This document shows, one piece after another, positions 1 through 6,602 of a stretch of DNA of 10,887 nt. How positions within the stretch are numbered: position 1 is the first letter of the stretch; each line of letters opens with the position of its first letter. The position numbers and the translations under genes are program-made. Under the pieces are notes generated by a model. That model saw nothing but the letters and a program-made list of their open reading frames with translations. It made no database searches and was not told the DNA's origin. Source of the DNA: Comamonadaceae bacterium (GTDB taxonomy: Bacteria; Pseudomonadota; Gammaproteobacteria; Burkholderiales; Burkholderiaceae_C); assembly GCA_027490485.1 (NCBI GenBank), contig JAIXYA010000312.1:1-10887 (forward strand), written 5' to 3'.

Positions 1-821
1 AACTCGCCACCGGCGAGTGGATAGGCTGCTTTGGTTTGACCGAACCCGACCACGGCTCCGACCCCGCCAGCATGGCCAGCCGTGCACAAAAGGTGAAGGG
101 CGGCTACCAGCTCAAGGGCAACAAGATGTGGATTTCCAATTCACCGATTGCCGATGTGTTTGTGGTCTGGGCCAAAGAGGTCAGCGAGTCCGGCGCGGTC
201 GGCCCCATCCGTGGTTTTGTGCTGGAAAAAGGCATGAAGGGTTTGAGCGCACCGGCCATCCACAGCAAAGTGGGTTTGCGCGCATCCATCACAGGCGAGA
301 TCGTGATGGACGGCGTGTTTGTGCCCGAAGAAAACGCCTTTCCTGAGGTGCAAGGCTTGAAAGGCCCGTTCACTTGTCTGAACAGCGCCCGCTACGGCAT
401 CGCTTGGGGGGCTTTGGGTGCGGCCGAAGACTGTTTTCACCGCGCTCGCCAATACACCTTGGATCGCCAGCAGTTTGACCGCCCACTCGCTGCCAACCAG
501 CTCATCCAAAAGAAATTGGCAGATATGCAAACCGAGATTTCACTCGGACTGCAAGGCTGCTTGCGCTTGGGCCGCATGAAAGACGAAGGCTCGGCCAGCG
601 TGGAAATCACCTCCATCTTGAAGCGCAACTCCTGCGGTAAGGCGTTGGATATCGCCCGCATGGCGCGTGACATGATGGGCGGCAACGGCATCAGCGACGA
701 GTTTGGTGTGGCACGCCACTTGGTGAACCTGGAGGTGGGCAACACCTACGAGGGCACGCACGACATCCACGCCCTCATTTTGGGCCGCGCCATCACGGGT
801 ATTGCGGCGTTTGCCACCTGA
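1..821 (+). CDS. gcdH: Glutaryl-CoA dehydrogenase, 5'-truncated by window edge
   Basis: FAD enzyme that oxidises and decarboxylates glutaryl-CoA to crotonyl-CoA in lysine, tryptophan and aromatic-acid breakdown; cytoplasmic, passing electrons to ETF. The reading frame is open from base 3 and begins mid-protein at [20 protein letters not shown], a signature of the acyl-CoA dehydrogenase middle domain. It continues with the substrate-pocket stretch around [19 protein letters not shown], and [21 protein letters not shown]. The C-terminal part holds [20 protein letters not shown], whose Glu (in YEGT) corresponds to the catalytic base Glu370 of human GCDH. The match to the human enzyme runs along the whole visible length, so the substrate assignment is firm. 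About 272 residues are present; the family is near 395-400, so roughly 125 N-terminal residues lie upstream. An internal TTG at 36 is not the start. mnmA follows after 9 bases, suggesting co-transcription. Confidence 0.95.
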   Translation, partial: LATGEWIGCFGLTEPDHGSDPASMASRAQKVKGGYQLKGNKMWISNSPIADVFVVWAKEVSESGAVGPIRGFVLEKGMKGLSAPAIHSKVGLRASITGEIVMDGVFVPEENAFPEVQGLKGPFTCLNSARYGIAWGALGAAEDCFHRARQYTLDRQQFDRPLAANQLIQKKLADMQTEISLGLQGCLRLGRMKDEGSASVEITSILKRNSCGKALDIARMARDMMGGNGISDEFGVARHLVNLEVGNTYEGTHDIHALILGRAITGIAAFAT

Positions 822-830
822 AGAGACGCA

Positions 831-1955
831 TTGAAAAAACAGCGCATCGTGGTGGGTTTGAGCGGCGGCGTTGACTCGGCCGTCACCGCGCTGCTGCTGA
901 AACAGCAAGGCCACGAGGTGGTCGGCATCTTCATGAAGAACTGGGAAGATGACGACGACGACGAATATTGCTCCACCAAGCAAGACTTCATCGACGCGGC
1001 GGCGGTCGCCGATGTCATTGGCATCGACATCGAGCATGTCAATTTCGCGGCCGATTACAAAGACCGTGTGTTCGCCGAATTTTTGCGCGAATACCAAGCC
1101 GGTCGCACGCCCAACCCTGACATTTTGTGCAACGCTGAAATCAAGTTCAAAGCGTTTTTAGACCATGCCATGCGATTGGGGGCGGACAAGATCGCCACCG
1201 GCCACTATGCGCGGGTGCGCCACAACCCCGGCACCGGATTGCATGAACTCCTGAAAGGCGTGGACGCCAGCAAAGACCAAAGCTATTTTTTGCACCGCCT
1301 GACCCAAGCGCAGTTGTCGCAAACCTTGTTTCCGGTGGGCGAGATTGAAAAAACCGAGGTGCGGCGTTTGGCCGATGAGGCGGGTTTGCCCAACGCCCGC
1401 AAAAAAGACTCGACCGGCATTTGCTTCATTGGCGAGCGGCCGTTCAGAGAATTTTTGAACCGCTACATCGCCAAAGCACCAGGACCTATCAAAACAGACG
1501 CGGGTCGCAAGATCGGCCAGCACCAGGGCTTGAGTTTTTACACTCTGGGTCAACGCCAAGGTTTGGGCATTGGCGGTATCAAAGACAAAGGCGCGCAGCG
1601 CGGTGGCGGTGACCACGAGCCGTGGTTTGTGGCGCGCAAAGACATGACCCACAACACACTGTGGGTGGTGCAAGGCCATGACCACCCGTGGCTGCTGTCT
1701 TCCCAACTCCAAGCCGATGACCTGAGTTGGATCGCGGGTAGCCCACCCCCAGCGGGCACATTCCACGCGAAAACCCGCTACCGTCAGCAAGACGCTGCCT
1801 GCCATTTGTCTTGGTCCGATGCCCAAATGCAGCTGGACTTTCCCGATGCCCAATGGGCAGTCACGCCGGGGCAGTCGGCTGTGTTGTATGACGGTGAGGT
1901 GTGTTTGGGCGGCGGCGTCATCAGCAGCAAACCCGAACAAATGAATATTATTTAA
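831..1955 (+). CDS. mnmA: tRNA-specific 2-thiouridylase MnmA
   Basis: Adenylates and then thiolates U34 at C2 in the wobble position of tRNA-Lys, -Glu and -Gln, with sulfur relayed from IscS through the Tus proteins; cytoplasmic. The 374-residue length is usual for the family. The N-terminal PP-loop SGGVDS is at residues 11-16, followed by [13 protein letters not shown] (35-47). The catalytic cysteine pair is Cys100 ([12 protein letters not shown]) and Cys198 ([10 protein letters not shown]). GHYARV and KDQSYFL, also family signatures, are present, and the C-terminal beta-barrel ends in [13 protein letters not shown]. The start is a TTG at 831: it gives the standard [13 protein letters not shown] beginning and no ATG or GTG fits better. 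Only a weak purine stretch (AAGAGA) precedes it, so translation may be coupled to gcdH, which stops 9 bases upstream. An AT-rich control region for the next gene follows the stop. Confidence 0.96.
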   Translation: MKKQRIVVGLSGGVDSAVTALLLKQQGHEVVGIFMKNWEDDDDDEYCSTKQDFIDAAAVADVIGIDIEHVNFAADYKDRVFAEFLREYQAGRTPNPDILCNAEIKFKAFLDHAMRLGADKIATGHYARVRHNPGTGLHELLKGVDASKDQSYFLHRLTQAQLSQTLFPVGEIEKTEVRRLADEAGLPNARKKDSTGICFIGERPFREFLNRYIAKAPGPIKTDAGRKIGQHQGLSFYTLGQRQGLGIGGIKDKGAQRGGGDHEPWFVARKDMTHNTLWVVQGHDHPWLLSSQLQADDLSWIAGSPPPAGTFHAKTRYRQQDAACHLSWSDAQMQLDFPDAQWAVTPGQSAVLYDGEVCLGGGVISSKPEQMNII

Positions 1956-1967
1956 GTATTTTTATTG

Positions 1968-1998
1968 TTCATTATGTACACTCAAGGTTTATAAACCT
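1968..1998 (+). promoter_or_regulatory. Possible sigma70 promoter with a 14-base palindrome over the -10
   Basis: In the 56-base gap between mnmA and the DUF4197 gene. A TATAAA -10 candidate (1990-1995) lies 16 bases after TTCATT (1968-1973), or 19 bases after TTGTTC (1965-1970). Neither -35 is strong. The -10 is embedded in a perfect palindrome, AGGTTTATAAACCT (1985-1998), which could bind a dimeric regulator or be chance in AT-rich DNA. This is motif reading only. Confidence 0.4.
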
Positions 1999-2003
1999 AG
2001 GGG
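1999..2003 (+). promoter_or_regulatory. Ribosome binding site deciding the DUF4197 start
   Basis: AGGGG lies 8 bases before the ATG at 2012. It selects this ATG over in-frame codons upstream that would extend the reading frame back into mnmA. Confidence 0.6.
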
Positions 2004-2011
2004 TGCATCTT

Positions 2012-2713
2012 ATGAACCGACGCGAATTTCATACCACCAGCTTCCTTCAACTGCTCACTTTGACCGCTTGGTCGCAAGCCGCTCAAGCCATCAGCTTGAA
2101 CGACATTACCGGTGCCGATGCCTCCACGGGCTTGAAAGCCGCCTTGGAAAAAGGCGCGTTGTCGGCGGTCAGTTTGCTGGGTGTCACTGATGGCTTTATG
2201 CGCAACGACAACATCCGCATCGTTTTGCCGGGCTATTTGAACGATGCCGCCGGTTGGCTGAAAAAGCTGGGCCAGGGCAAAAAAGTCGATGAATTGATTT
2301 TGGGCATGAACCGCGCAGCGGAAAGCGCTGTTCCCATGGCCAAAGATATGTTGGTCGGCGCTGTGAAGTCCATGAGCGTGCAAGATGCCAAAACCATTTT
2401 GCAAGGTGGCAGCACCGCCGCCACCAACTACTTCAGCAGCAAAACCCGCGAACCCTTGGGCCAACAATTTTTACCCGTGATTACCCAAGCCACCGCCAAA
2501 GTAGGGTTGGTCGATAAGTACAACGCGGTGGCGGGCAAGGCATCGAAATTGGGCTTGGTCAAACCACAAGACGCGTCCTTGGAACATTACGTTAACGGCA
2601 AAGCCTTGGATGGCTTGTATTGGATGATTGGCGAGGAAGAAAAGAAAATCCGCCAAGACCCCATAGGTACCGGTAGCGCGATTCTCAGCAAAGTGTTTGG
2701 CGCTTTGAAATAA
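2012..2713 (+). CDS. Exported DUF4197 family protein
   Basis: Function unknown. The sequence matches the DUF4197 family of proteobacterial exported proteins: ITGADASTGLKAALEKGA, the central MNRAAESAVPMAKDMLVGAVKSM, VQDAKTILQGG, and the C-terminal KALDGLYWMIGEEEKKIRQDPIGTGS are the typical conserved blocks. It has 233 residues from the ATG at 2012. Residues 1-26 look like a signal peptide: an N-terminal RREF, a hydrophobic stretch, and an AQA cleavage site before Ile27. The RR-x-F pattern resembles a twin-arginine signal, but the hydrophobic core is also compatible with Sec, so the route is open. The mature protein is mostly amphipathic helix, without membrane segments. An open frame extends upstream to 1901 inside mnmA, but the AGGGG site and signal peptide favour 2012. 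A strong terminator follows directly. The location (periplasm or outer membrane) is inferred. Confidence 0.88.
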   Translation: MNRREFHTTSFLQLLTLTAWSQAAQAISLNDITGADASTGLKAALEKGALSAVSLLGVTDGFMRNDNIRIVLPGYLNDAAGWLKKLGQGKKVDELILGMNRAAESAVPMAKDMLVGAVKSMSVQDAKTILQGGSTAATNYFSSKTREPLGQQFLPVITQATAKVGLVDKYNAVAGKASKLGLVKPQDASLEHYVNGKALDGLYWMIGEEEKKIRQDPIGTGSAILSKVFGALK

Positions 2714-2725
2714 GCGGCCCCAAGA

Positions 2726-2752
2726 AAAAAGCCCTGCATTGCAGGGCTTTTT
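2726..2752. terminator. Bidirectional intrinsic terminator
   Basis: GCCCTGC (2731-2737) pairs with GCAGGGC (2741-2747) around the 3-base loop ATT. The stem is flanked by an A run (2725-2730) and a T run (2748-2752), so it works as hairpin plus U tract on both strands. It lies 12 bases past the DUF4197 stop and 21 bases past the stop of the opposing barstar-like gene, so it serves both converging genes. Confidence 0.92.
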
Positions 2753-2773
2753 ACATTACAGGCTGATGTGCTT

Positions 2774-3346
2774 TTAAGCTGCTGTCAGCCAGTAACCTGC
2801 GTTGAAAGGACTGCTCATGCGCAAAGCCAAGGGAGAGACATCCACCAACTTGTCGGTTGGCATTTTTTCGCCTTCGCCTAAATCGATGCCAGCGGTTTGC
2901 GTGGCGTCAGCAGGGCGGTCTAAGGCGGCAGCGCGTGCAACCGAGAAAGAATAGAAGCAGCGGAAAGAGACTTTGCGCTCGGCCCAGAACTCGGCGGCTT
3001 CACGGAAAACGTCCAACAGTTGTTCACGGGCTTCTTTGTCAAATTTGGCGTGGGCAGGGATGTGTTCCAAAACCAGCACAAAGCCAGGCTGTGCACCAGA
3101 TTTGTGCAAGGCGTCGCTCATGTGGTCGAACAAGGCGTCAAAATTCTTGCTGGCCAAGCTAGGAAAAGTGAACTGCAAGGCAGTCATGTCCAAAATGTCT
3201 TGCTTGCTTTGGGCGTCTGCCAAATTGGCATACAAAAAGTGATAACCCAGCTGAGCAGCCGAAAATTGCAGATCGGCCACGCTGAAGGCGCGGATAGACT
3301 GAACAATATTGGTCTTGACAGTACGAAGAGGCAGGTCTGTTGCCAC
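2774..3346 (-). CDS. Barstar-family (ribonuclease inhibitor-like) protein
   Basis: Barstar is the tight-binding cytoplasmic inhibitor of the ribonuclease barnase. Residues about 35-131 align by eye with the barstar fold. SKNFDALFDHMSDA (66-79) matches the barnase-binding helix GENLDALWDCLTG of Bacillus barstar, GFVLVLEH (88-95) matches its central strand, and LLDVFREAAEF (110-120) matches its last helix. Asp70 and Asp74 correspond to barstar Asp35 and Asp39, the latter being the residue that enters the barnase active site. Trp38 is replaced by Phe73, and the position of Tyr29 appears to be Leu64. At 190 residues it is twice the length of classical barstar (about 90), with extra N- and C-terminal segments (1-34 and 132-190) that I do not recognise. 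The start is GTG at 3346, preceded by AAGGGA 5 bases upstream. No ribonuclease gene is nearby. The family call is good; inhibition of any RNase is inference. Confidence 0.85.
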   Translation of the reverse strand: MATDLPLRTVKTNIVQSIRAFSVADLQFSAAQLGYHFLYANLADAQSKQDILDMTALQFTFPSLASKNFDALFDHMSDALHKSGAQPGFVLVLEHIPAHAKFDKEAREQLLDVFREAAEFWAERKVSFRCFYSFSVARAAALDRPADATQTAGIDLGEGEKMPTDKLVDVSPLALRMSSPFNAGYWLTAA

Positions 3347-3351
3347 AGCAA

Positions 3352-3357
3352 TCCCTT
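3352..3357 (-). promoter_or_regulatory. Ribosome binding site supporting the GTG start
   Basis: AAGGGA on the minus strand, 5 bases before the GTG at 3346. It supports GTG as the start of the barstar-like gene, where no ATG is available. Confidence 0.7.
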
Positions 3358-3416
3358 AAGTTGAGTGTGGGAAAGTAGGTACTTCCCCTGAGTTAACCCG
3401 AGTGTTTAAGTCACGA

Positions 3417-3445
3417 ATTATCCGCCAAGCCAGACAAATTTGCAA
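3417..3445 (-). promoter_or_regulatory. Sigma70-type promoter of the barstar-like gene
   Basis: On the minus strand, TTGCAA (3445-3440, 4 of 6 consensus matches) and GATAAT (3422-3417, 5 of 6) are separated by exactly 17 bases. The predicted transcript starts near 3410, giving a leader of about 64 bases. This makes the barstar-like gene independently transcribed from maeB. Found by motif reading only. Confidence 0.65.
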
Positions 3446-3480
3446 GGATTGACAGACTTGGCTACAGGGTCAACAGGGTT

Positions 3481-3505
3481 AAAAAAGAAAGCTAAGTTAG
3501 CCCTT
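3481..3505 (-). terminator. Weak possible terminator after maeB
   Basis: Downstream of the maeB stop, the minus strand reads AGGGCTA, ACT, TAGCTTT and then CTTTTTT. The stem is about 7 pairs, two of them G-U wobbles, with a 3-base loop and a T-rich tail. It is a poor hairpin but well placed. The rest of the 175-base gap 3347-3521 holds the barstar promoter and leader, and no gene that I can support. Confidence 0.35.
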
Positions 3506-3521
3506 GCACTCGCTGAAACAA

Positions 3522-5843
3522 TTATTTTATTGAGTTTATGTCAGCAACCGTGATGGCTGTCATGTTCACAATTCGCCTGACCGTGGTGCTGGCCGTCAAA
3601 ATTTGCACCGGTTTGGCTGCGCCCAAAAGCACCGGGCCGATGGCGATGTTGCCGCCAGCCGCGGTTTTGAGCAGGTTGTAAGCGATATTGGCTGAATCCA
3701 AATTTGGCAAAACCAGCAAATTGGCATCACTGTGCAAAGTCGTAAAGGGCATGAGATTGCGCCTGGCAGGCGTGTCGATGGCGACATCGCCATGCATTTC
3801 CCCATCAATTTCCAGCCAAGGTGCCTTGGCTTGCACCAAGGCCAAGGTTTCACGCATTTTGACCGCGCTCGCATGCTTGCTGCTGCCAAAGTTAGAGTGC
3901 GACAACAGCGCGGCTTTGGGCACCACGCCAAAGCGCTTCATTTCTTCGGCGGCCATGATGGTGATTTCGGCCAATTGCTCGGCGCTGGGGTCGTAGTTGA
4001 TGTGGGTGTCAACCAAAAACACTTGCCTGTCGGGCAGCAACAAAGCGTTCATACAGGCATAGGTGCTGATGCCTTTGCGCAGGCCAATCACTTGATCGAT
4101 GTAGTGCAAATGTGCGTCAGGCGTGGTCCAGGTGCCGCAGATCAAGCCATCGACTTCACCTTTGTGCAGCATCATCGAGCCAATCAGCGTGAGTCGCCTG
4201 CGCATATCAATTTTTGCCAACTGGGCCGCCACACCCTTGCGAGCGGTGAGTTGGTGGTAAGTCTGCCAAAAGTCTTTGTAGCGATGGTCGTCTTCCACGT
4301 TGACCACTTCGTAATCCACACCTTCAACCAGTCGCAAGCCAAAACGCTCGATGCGCTGCGCGATGATGGCGGGGCGGCCAATCAAGGTGGGCTTGGCCAA
4401 GCCTTCGTCCAACACAATTTGCGCGGCGCGAAGTATGCGTTCGTCCTCACCTTCGGCAAAGCAAATGCGCTTTTTCAGGCCTCGCTTGGCAGCCGCAAAG
4501 ATGGGCTTCATCGCCGAGCCAGAGGCATACACCAGGGATTGCAATTTCTCGCGGTAGGCGTCCATGTCGGTGATAGGGCGCTGGGCCACGCCGCTTGCAA
4601 TCGCGGCTTGCACCACGGCGGGTGCGATCTTCATCATCAGGCGTGGATCGAAGGGCTTGGGGATCAGGTACTCGGGGCCAAAGGCCAAGGTTTCTCCCGC
4701 ATAGGCGGCAGCCACCACCTCGCTTTGCTCGGCCTGCGCGAGTTCGGCGATGGCATGCACCGCCGCGATTTCCATCTCCGAGGTGATGGTGGACGCACCC
4801 GCGTCCAAAGCACCCCGGAAAATATAGGGGAAGCACAGGACGTTGTTGACCTGGTTGGGATAGTCAGTGCGACCGGTGGCCATGATGGCATCACTGCGCA
4901 CTTTCAGCACCTCTTCCGGCAAGATCTCTGGCGTGGGATTGGCCAGCGCCATGATGAGCGGCTTGGCTGCCATTTTTTTCACCATCTCGGGCTTCAACAC
5001 ACCGCCTGCTGACAGACCCAAAAACACATCGGCGTTGTCGATCACTTCTGCCAAGGTGCGTTTGTCGGTCTTTTGAACAAACTGAATTTTGTCCTCGTCC
5101 ATCAACTCGGTGCGGCCCTCGTAGACCACACCCGCCAAGTCGGTGACCCAGATGTTTTTGCGCGGCATGCCCAGCTTGACCAGCATGCCCAAGCACGCCA
5201 AAGCGGCAGCACCTGCACCAGAGGCCACCAATTTCACTTGGGCGATGTCTTTGCCGACCACTTTCAAGCCATTCAAAATCGCTGCGCCGACCACGATGGC
5301 GGTGCCGTGTTGGTCGTCGTGAAACACCGGAATCTTCATGCGTTCGCGCAATTTGCGCTCGACATAAAAACAATCAGGCGCTTTGATGTCTTCGAGGTTG
5401 ATGCCACCAAAGGTGGGCTCCAAGGCCGCGATGATGTCGACCAGTTTGTCGGGATCTTTTTCGTTGACTTCGATGTCGAACACATCGATGCCCGCGAATT
5501 TTTTGAACAACACGCCCTTGCCTTCCATCACTGGTTTGGCGGCCACGGGGCCGATGTCACCTAAGCCCAGCACCGCGGTGCCGTTGGTGATGACCGCGAC
5601 CAAATTGCCGCGGCTGGTGTATTTGTAGGCGTTGTTGGGGTCTTTGACGATTTCTTCGCAGGGAGCAGCCACACCTGGCGAGTAAGCCAGCGACAAATCA
5701 TGTTGGTTCAGCAACTGCTTGGTGGCTTGAATGGCCACCTTGCCGGGGCTTGGGAACTCATGGTATTCGAGGGCGGCGCGGCGCAATTCGGCGCGGGCTT
5801 CTTTGCTGGTGTGGTCAGTAGGCGATAGAGAGCGGGGGGCCAT
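3522..5843 (-). CDS. maeB: NADP-dependent malic enzyme, hybrid with phosphotransacetylase-like domain
   Basis: Decarboxylates malate to pyruvate, making NADPH; a cytoplasmic link between the TCA cycle and pyruvate. Residues 1-430 are the malic enzyme: [15 protein letters not shown] (51-65), the catalytic-lysine region [20 protein letters not shown] (106-125), FHDDQHGTA (174-182) with metal-binding acidic residues, the nucleotide-binding SGAGAAALA (208-216), and [10 protein letters not shown] (298-307). Residues about 445-773 are a phosphotransacetylase-like domain (from [15 protein letters not shown], through [15 protein letters not shown]), which in the E. coli MaeB family is regulatory, responding to acetyl-CoA, rather than catalytic. 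At 773 residues it is full length for the hybrid type. I chose the ATG at 5843: GGAG sits 6 bases upstream, and the longer frame from a TTG at 5855 would consume that site. It lies 69 bases downstream of the outer-membrane gene. Confidence 0.96.
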   Translation of the reverse strand: MAPRSLSPTDHTSKEARAELRRAALEYHEFPSPGKVAIQATKQLLNQHDLSLAYSPGVAAPCEEIVKDPNNAYKYTSRGNLVAVITNGTAVLGLGDIGPVAAKPVMEGKGVLFKKFAGIDVFDIEVNEKDPDKLVDIIAALEPTFGGINLEDIKAPDCFYVERKLRERMKIPVFHDDQHGTAIVVGAAILNGLKVVGKDIAQVKLVASGAGAAALACLGMLVKLGMPRKNIWVTDLAGVVYEGRTELMDEDKIQFVQKTDKRTLAEVIDNADVFLGLSAGGVLKPEMVKKMAAKPLIMALANPTPEILPEEVLKVRSDAIMATGRTDYPNQVNNVLCFPYIFRGALDAGASTITSEMEIAAVHAIAELAQAEQSEVVAAAYAGETLAFGPEYLIPKPFDPRLMMKIAPAVVQAAIASGVAQRPITDMDAYREKLQSLVYASGSAMKPIFAAAKRGLKKRICFAEGEDERILRAAQIVLDEGLAKPTLIGRPAIIAQRIERFGLRLVEGVDYEVVNVEDDHRYKDFWQTYHQLTARKGVAAQLAKIDMRRRLTLIGSMMLHKGEVDGLICGTWTTPDAHLHYIDQVIGLRKGISTYACMNALLLPDRQVFLVDTHINYDPSAEQLAEITIMAAEEMKRFGVVPKAALLSHSNFGSSKHASAVKMRETLALVQAKAPWLEIDGEMHGDVAIDTPARRNLMPFTTLHSDANLLVLPNLDSANIAYNLLKTAAGGNIAIGPVLLGAAKPVQILTASTTVRRIVNMTAITVADINSIK

Positions 5844-5849
5844 GAGGAA

Positions 5850-5853
5850 CTCC
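5850..5853 (-). promoter_or_regulatory. Ribosome binding site deciding the maeB start
   Basis: GGAG on the minus strand, 6 bases before the ATG at 5843. It overlaps the alternative TTG start at 5855, so the ATG is preferred. Confidence 0.65.
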
Positions 5854-5859
5854 AAGCGC

Positions 5860-5882
5860 TGCCAGAAGCAGGGTGTCTGGCA
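5860..5882 (-). promoter_or_regulatory. Hairpin in the maeB leader
   Basis: TGCCAGA and TCTGGCA pair over 7 bases around a 9-base loop, 6 bases upstream of the maeB GGAG site. There is no U run, so it is not a standard terminator for the gene upstream. It may be an RNA control element, an mRNA-processing boundary, a protein-binding palindrome, or chance. Confidence 0.35.
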
Positions 5883-5912
5883 AGCCGTACCGATTCTAGG
5901 CGTGTCTCAGAT

Positions 5913-6542
5913 TCAGAATTTGTAGGTGTACTCAGCGATGAAAGCGTCGCTGTCAAGCTTGCGGGTTTGCACATTCCATGCGCGCACAAAACGCAATTCA
6001 ATTTCATGGTGTGCGTCTATTTCATAGCTTGGCCCGAAGCGAAATTTGTTTCTGTCGTGGCCAGCCGTGCCATCCAAGGTGCGTTGAAAACGCAAGCCCG
6101 CCATCAAGCCAAATGCGCCAACTTCGTAATGGATACCGGTGTCGACGTAGCTGTAGTTGAAGTTTTCCAAGGTGTTCCACTCTCTGCCGACCAAGCCTCT
6201 GAGAAACAGTGCCCAGCTGTCGTTCAGCTCAAAATTCTTTTTCAAGCGCAAGGCCAGCTTTTTGACGTGGGTTTTTTCATTCACGCCATCTTCAATTTCG
6301 TTTTCTCGCTCGGCCTCAATCAGCACATCGACTTTGTGGATGAAGCTATCTTTGAAGCTCAAGCCCGGTACCAGGGTGAGGGCGTTCGAGTGTCCTGCAC
6401 CGAAGGCCATTTTTTGGTGCTCAAATTCCAAGCCTAGGGAAGGCTTGCCGCCCCACAGCTCAACATCGGCCCATGCCATGGGGCAGAGCAAACAGAGCAG
6501 CGCAGAGGTGGATAAAAGCTTGGGAAAAGAAGAATTAGTCAT
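5913..6542 (-). CDS. Putative outer-membrane beta-barrel protein of unknown family
   Basis: I do not recognise a named family. From the ATG at 6542 it has 209 residues. Residues 1-25 form a good Sec signal peptide: Lys8, a hydrophobic core (LLSTSALLCLLC), and an AWA cleavage site before Asp26. The mature part shows about ten alternating polar/apolar strands, for example NALTLVPGLSF, KVDVLIEAERE, HVKKLALRLKKNFEL, SWALFLRGLVGREW, VDTGIHYEVGAFGLMAGL, HEIELRFVRAWNV and FIAEYTYKF. It ends in an aromatic-x-Phe terminus typical of BAM-inserted barrels. It is therefore a small barrel, perhaps a narrow porin such as the KdgM type, though that is only a guess. A GTG at 6584 or ATG at 6569 would extend the protein, but would bury the signal peptide behind 9-14 extra residues. 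No Shine-Dalgarno is evident before 6542. It lies 60 bases after pepP and may be co-transcribed with it. Confidence 0.75.
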   Translation of the reverse strand: MTNSSFPKLLSTSALLCLLCPMAWADVELWGGKPSLGLEFEHQKMAFGAGHSNALTLVPGLSFKDSFIHKVDVLIEAERENEIEDGVNEKTHVKKLALRLKKNFELNDSWALFLRGLVGREWNTLENFNYSYVDTGIHYEVGAFGLMAGLRFQRTLDGTAGHDRNKFRFGPSYEIDAHHEIELRFVRAWNVQTRKLDSDAFIAEYTYKF

Positions 6543-6545
6543 AAA

Positions 6546-6567
6546 GCATCGGGATATTTTCCCGAGC
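6546..6567 (-). promoter_or_regulatory. Hairpin immediately before the barrel-protein start
   Basis: TCGGGA (6549-6554) and TCCCGA (6560-6565) pair around a 5-base AT loop, extended by GC/GC across a bulged base. On the minus strand it ends 3 bases before the ATG at 6542 and is followed by TTTA. It occupies the position where a ribosome binding site should be, so it may limit translation or act as a weak terminator after pepP. Confidence 0.4.
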
Positions 6568-6577
6568 ATACACCGGT

Positions 6578-6595
6578 GTGCCACTAAAAAGGCAC
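6578..6595 (-). promoter_or_regulatory. Short hairpin after pepP
   Basis: GTGCC and GGCAC form a 5-pair stem with an 8-base loop containing a T run on the minus strand, 7 bases past the pepP stop. It lacks a U tail, so it is at best a stabilising 3' structure. Confidence 0.25.
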
Positions 6596-6602
6596 CCCAA
6601 AA

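Noticed and set aside
952..963. Run of GAC codons giving poly-Asp in MnmA
   Set aside because: An acidic stretch after MKNWE is normal in MnmA; it is not a repeat expansion.
540..1097. A 185-codon minus-strand frame spanning the gcdH-mnmA junction
   Set aside because: It is antisense to two well-supported genes and its translation shows no family features.
1158..1940. A 260-codon minus-strand frame
   Set aside because: It is antisense to mnmA and has no coherent domain.
1901..2011. Upstream extension of the DUF4197 frame into mnmA
   Set aside because: The extension adds residues unlike the family, and the AGGGG site plus the signal peptide mark the ATG at 2012.
3471..3480. Short tandem ACAGGGT repeat between maeB and the barstar-like gene (about 3465-3479)
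   Set aside because: Only two imperfect copies of 7 bases; too short to be a repeat element or CRISPR unit.
3732..5012. A 426-codon open frame on the plus strand
   Set aside because: It lies fully antisense to maeB, whose protein is a clear full-length match. The translation is rich in His, Gly and Gln with no recognisable domain, as expected for a shadow of a GC-rich gene.
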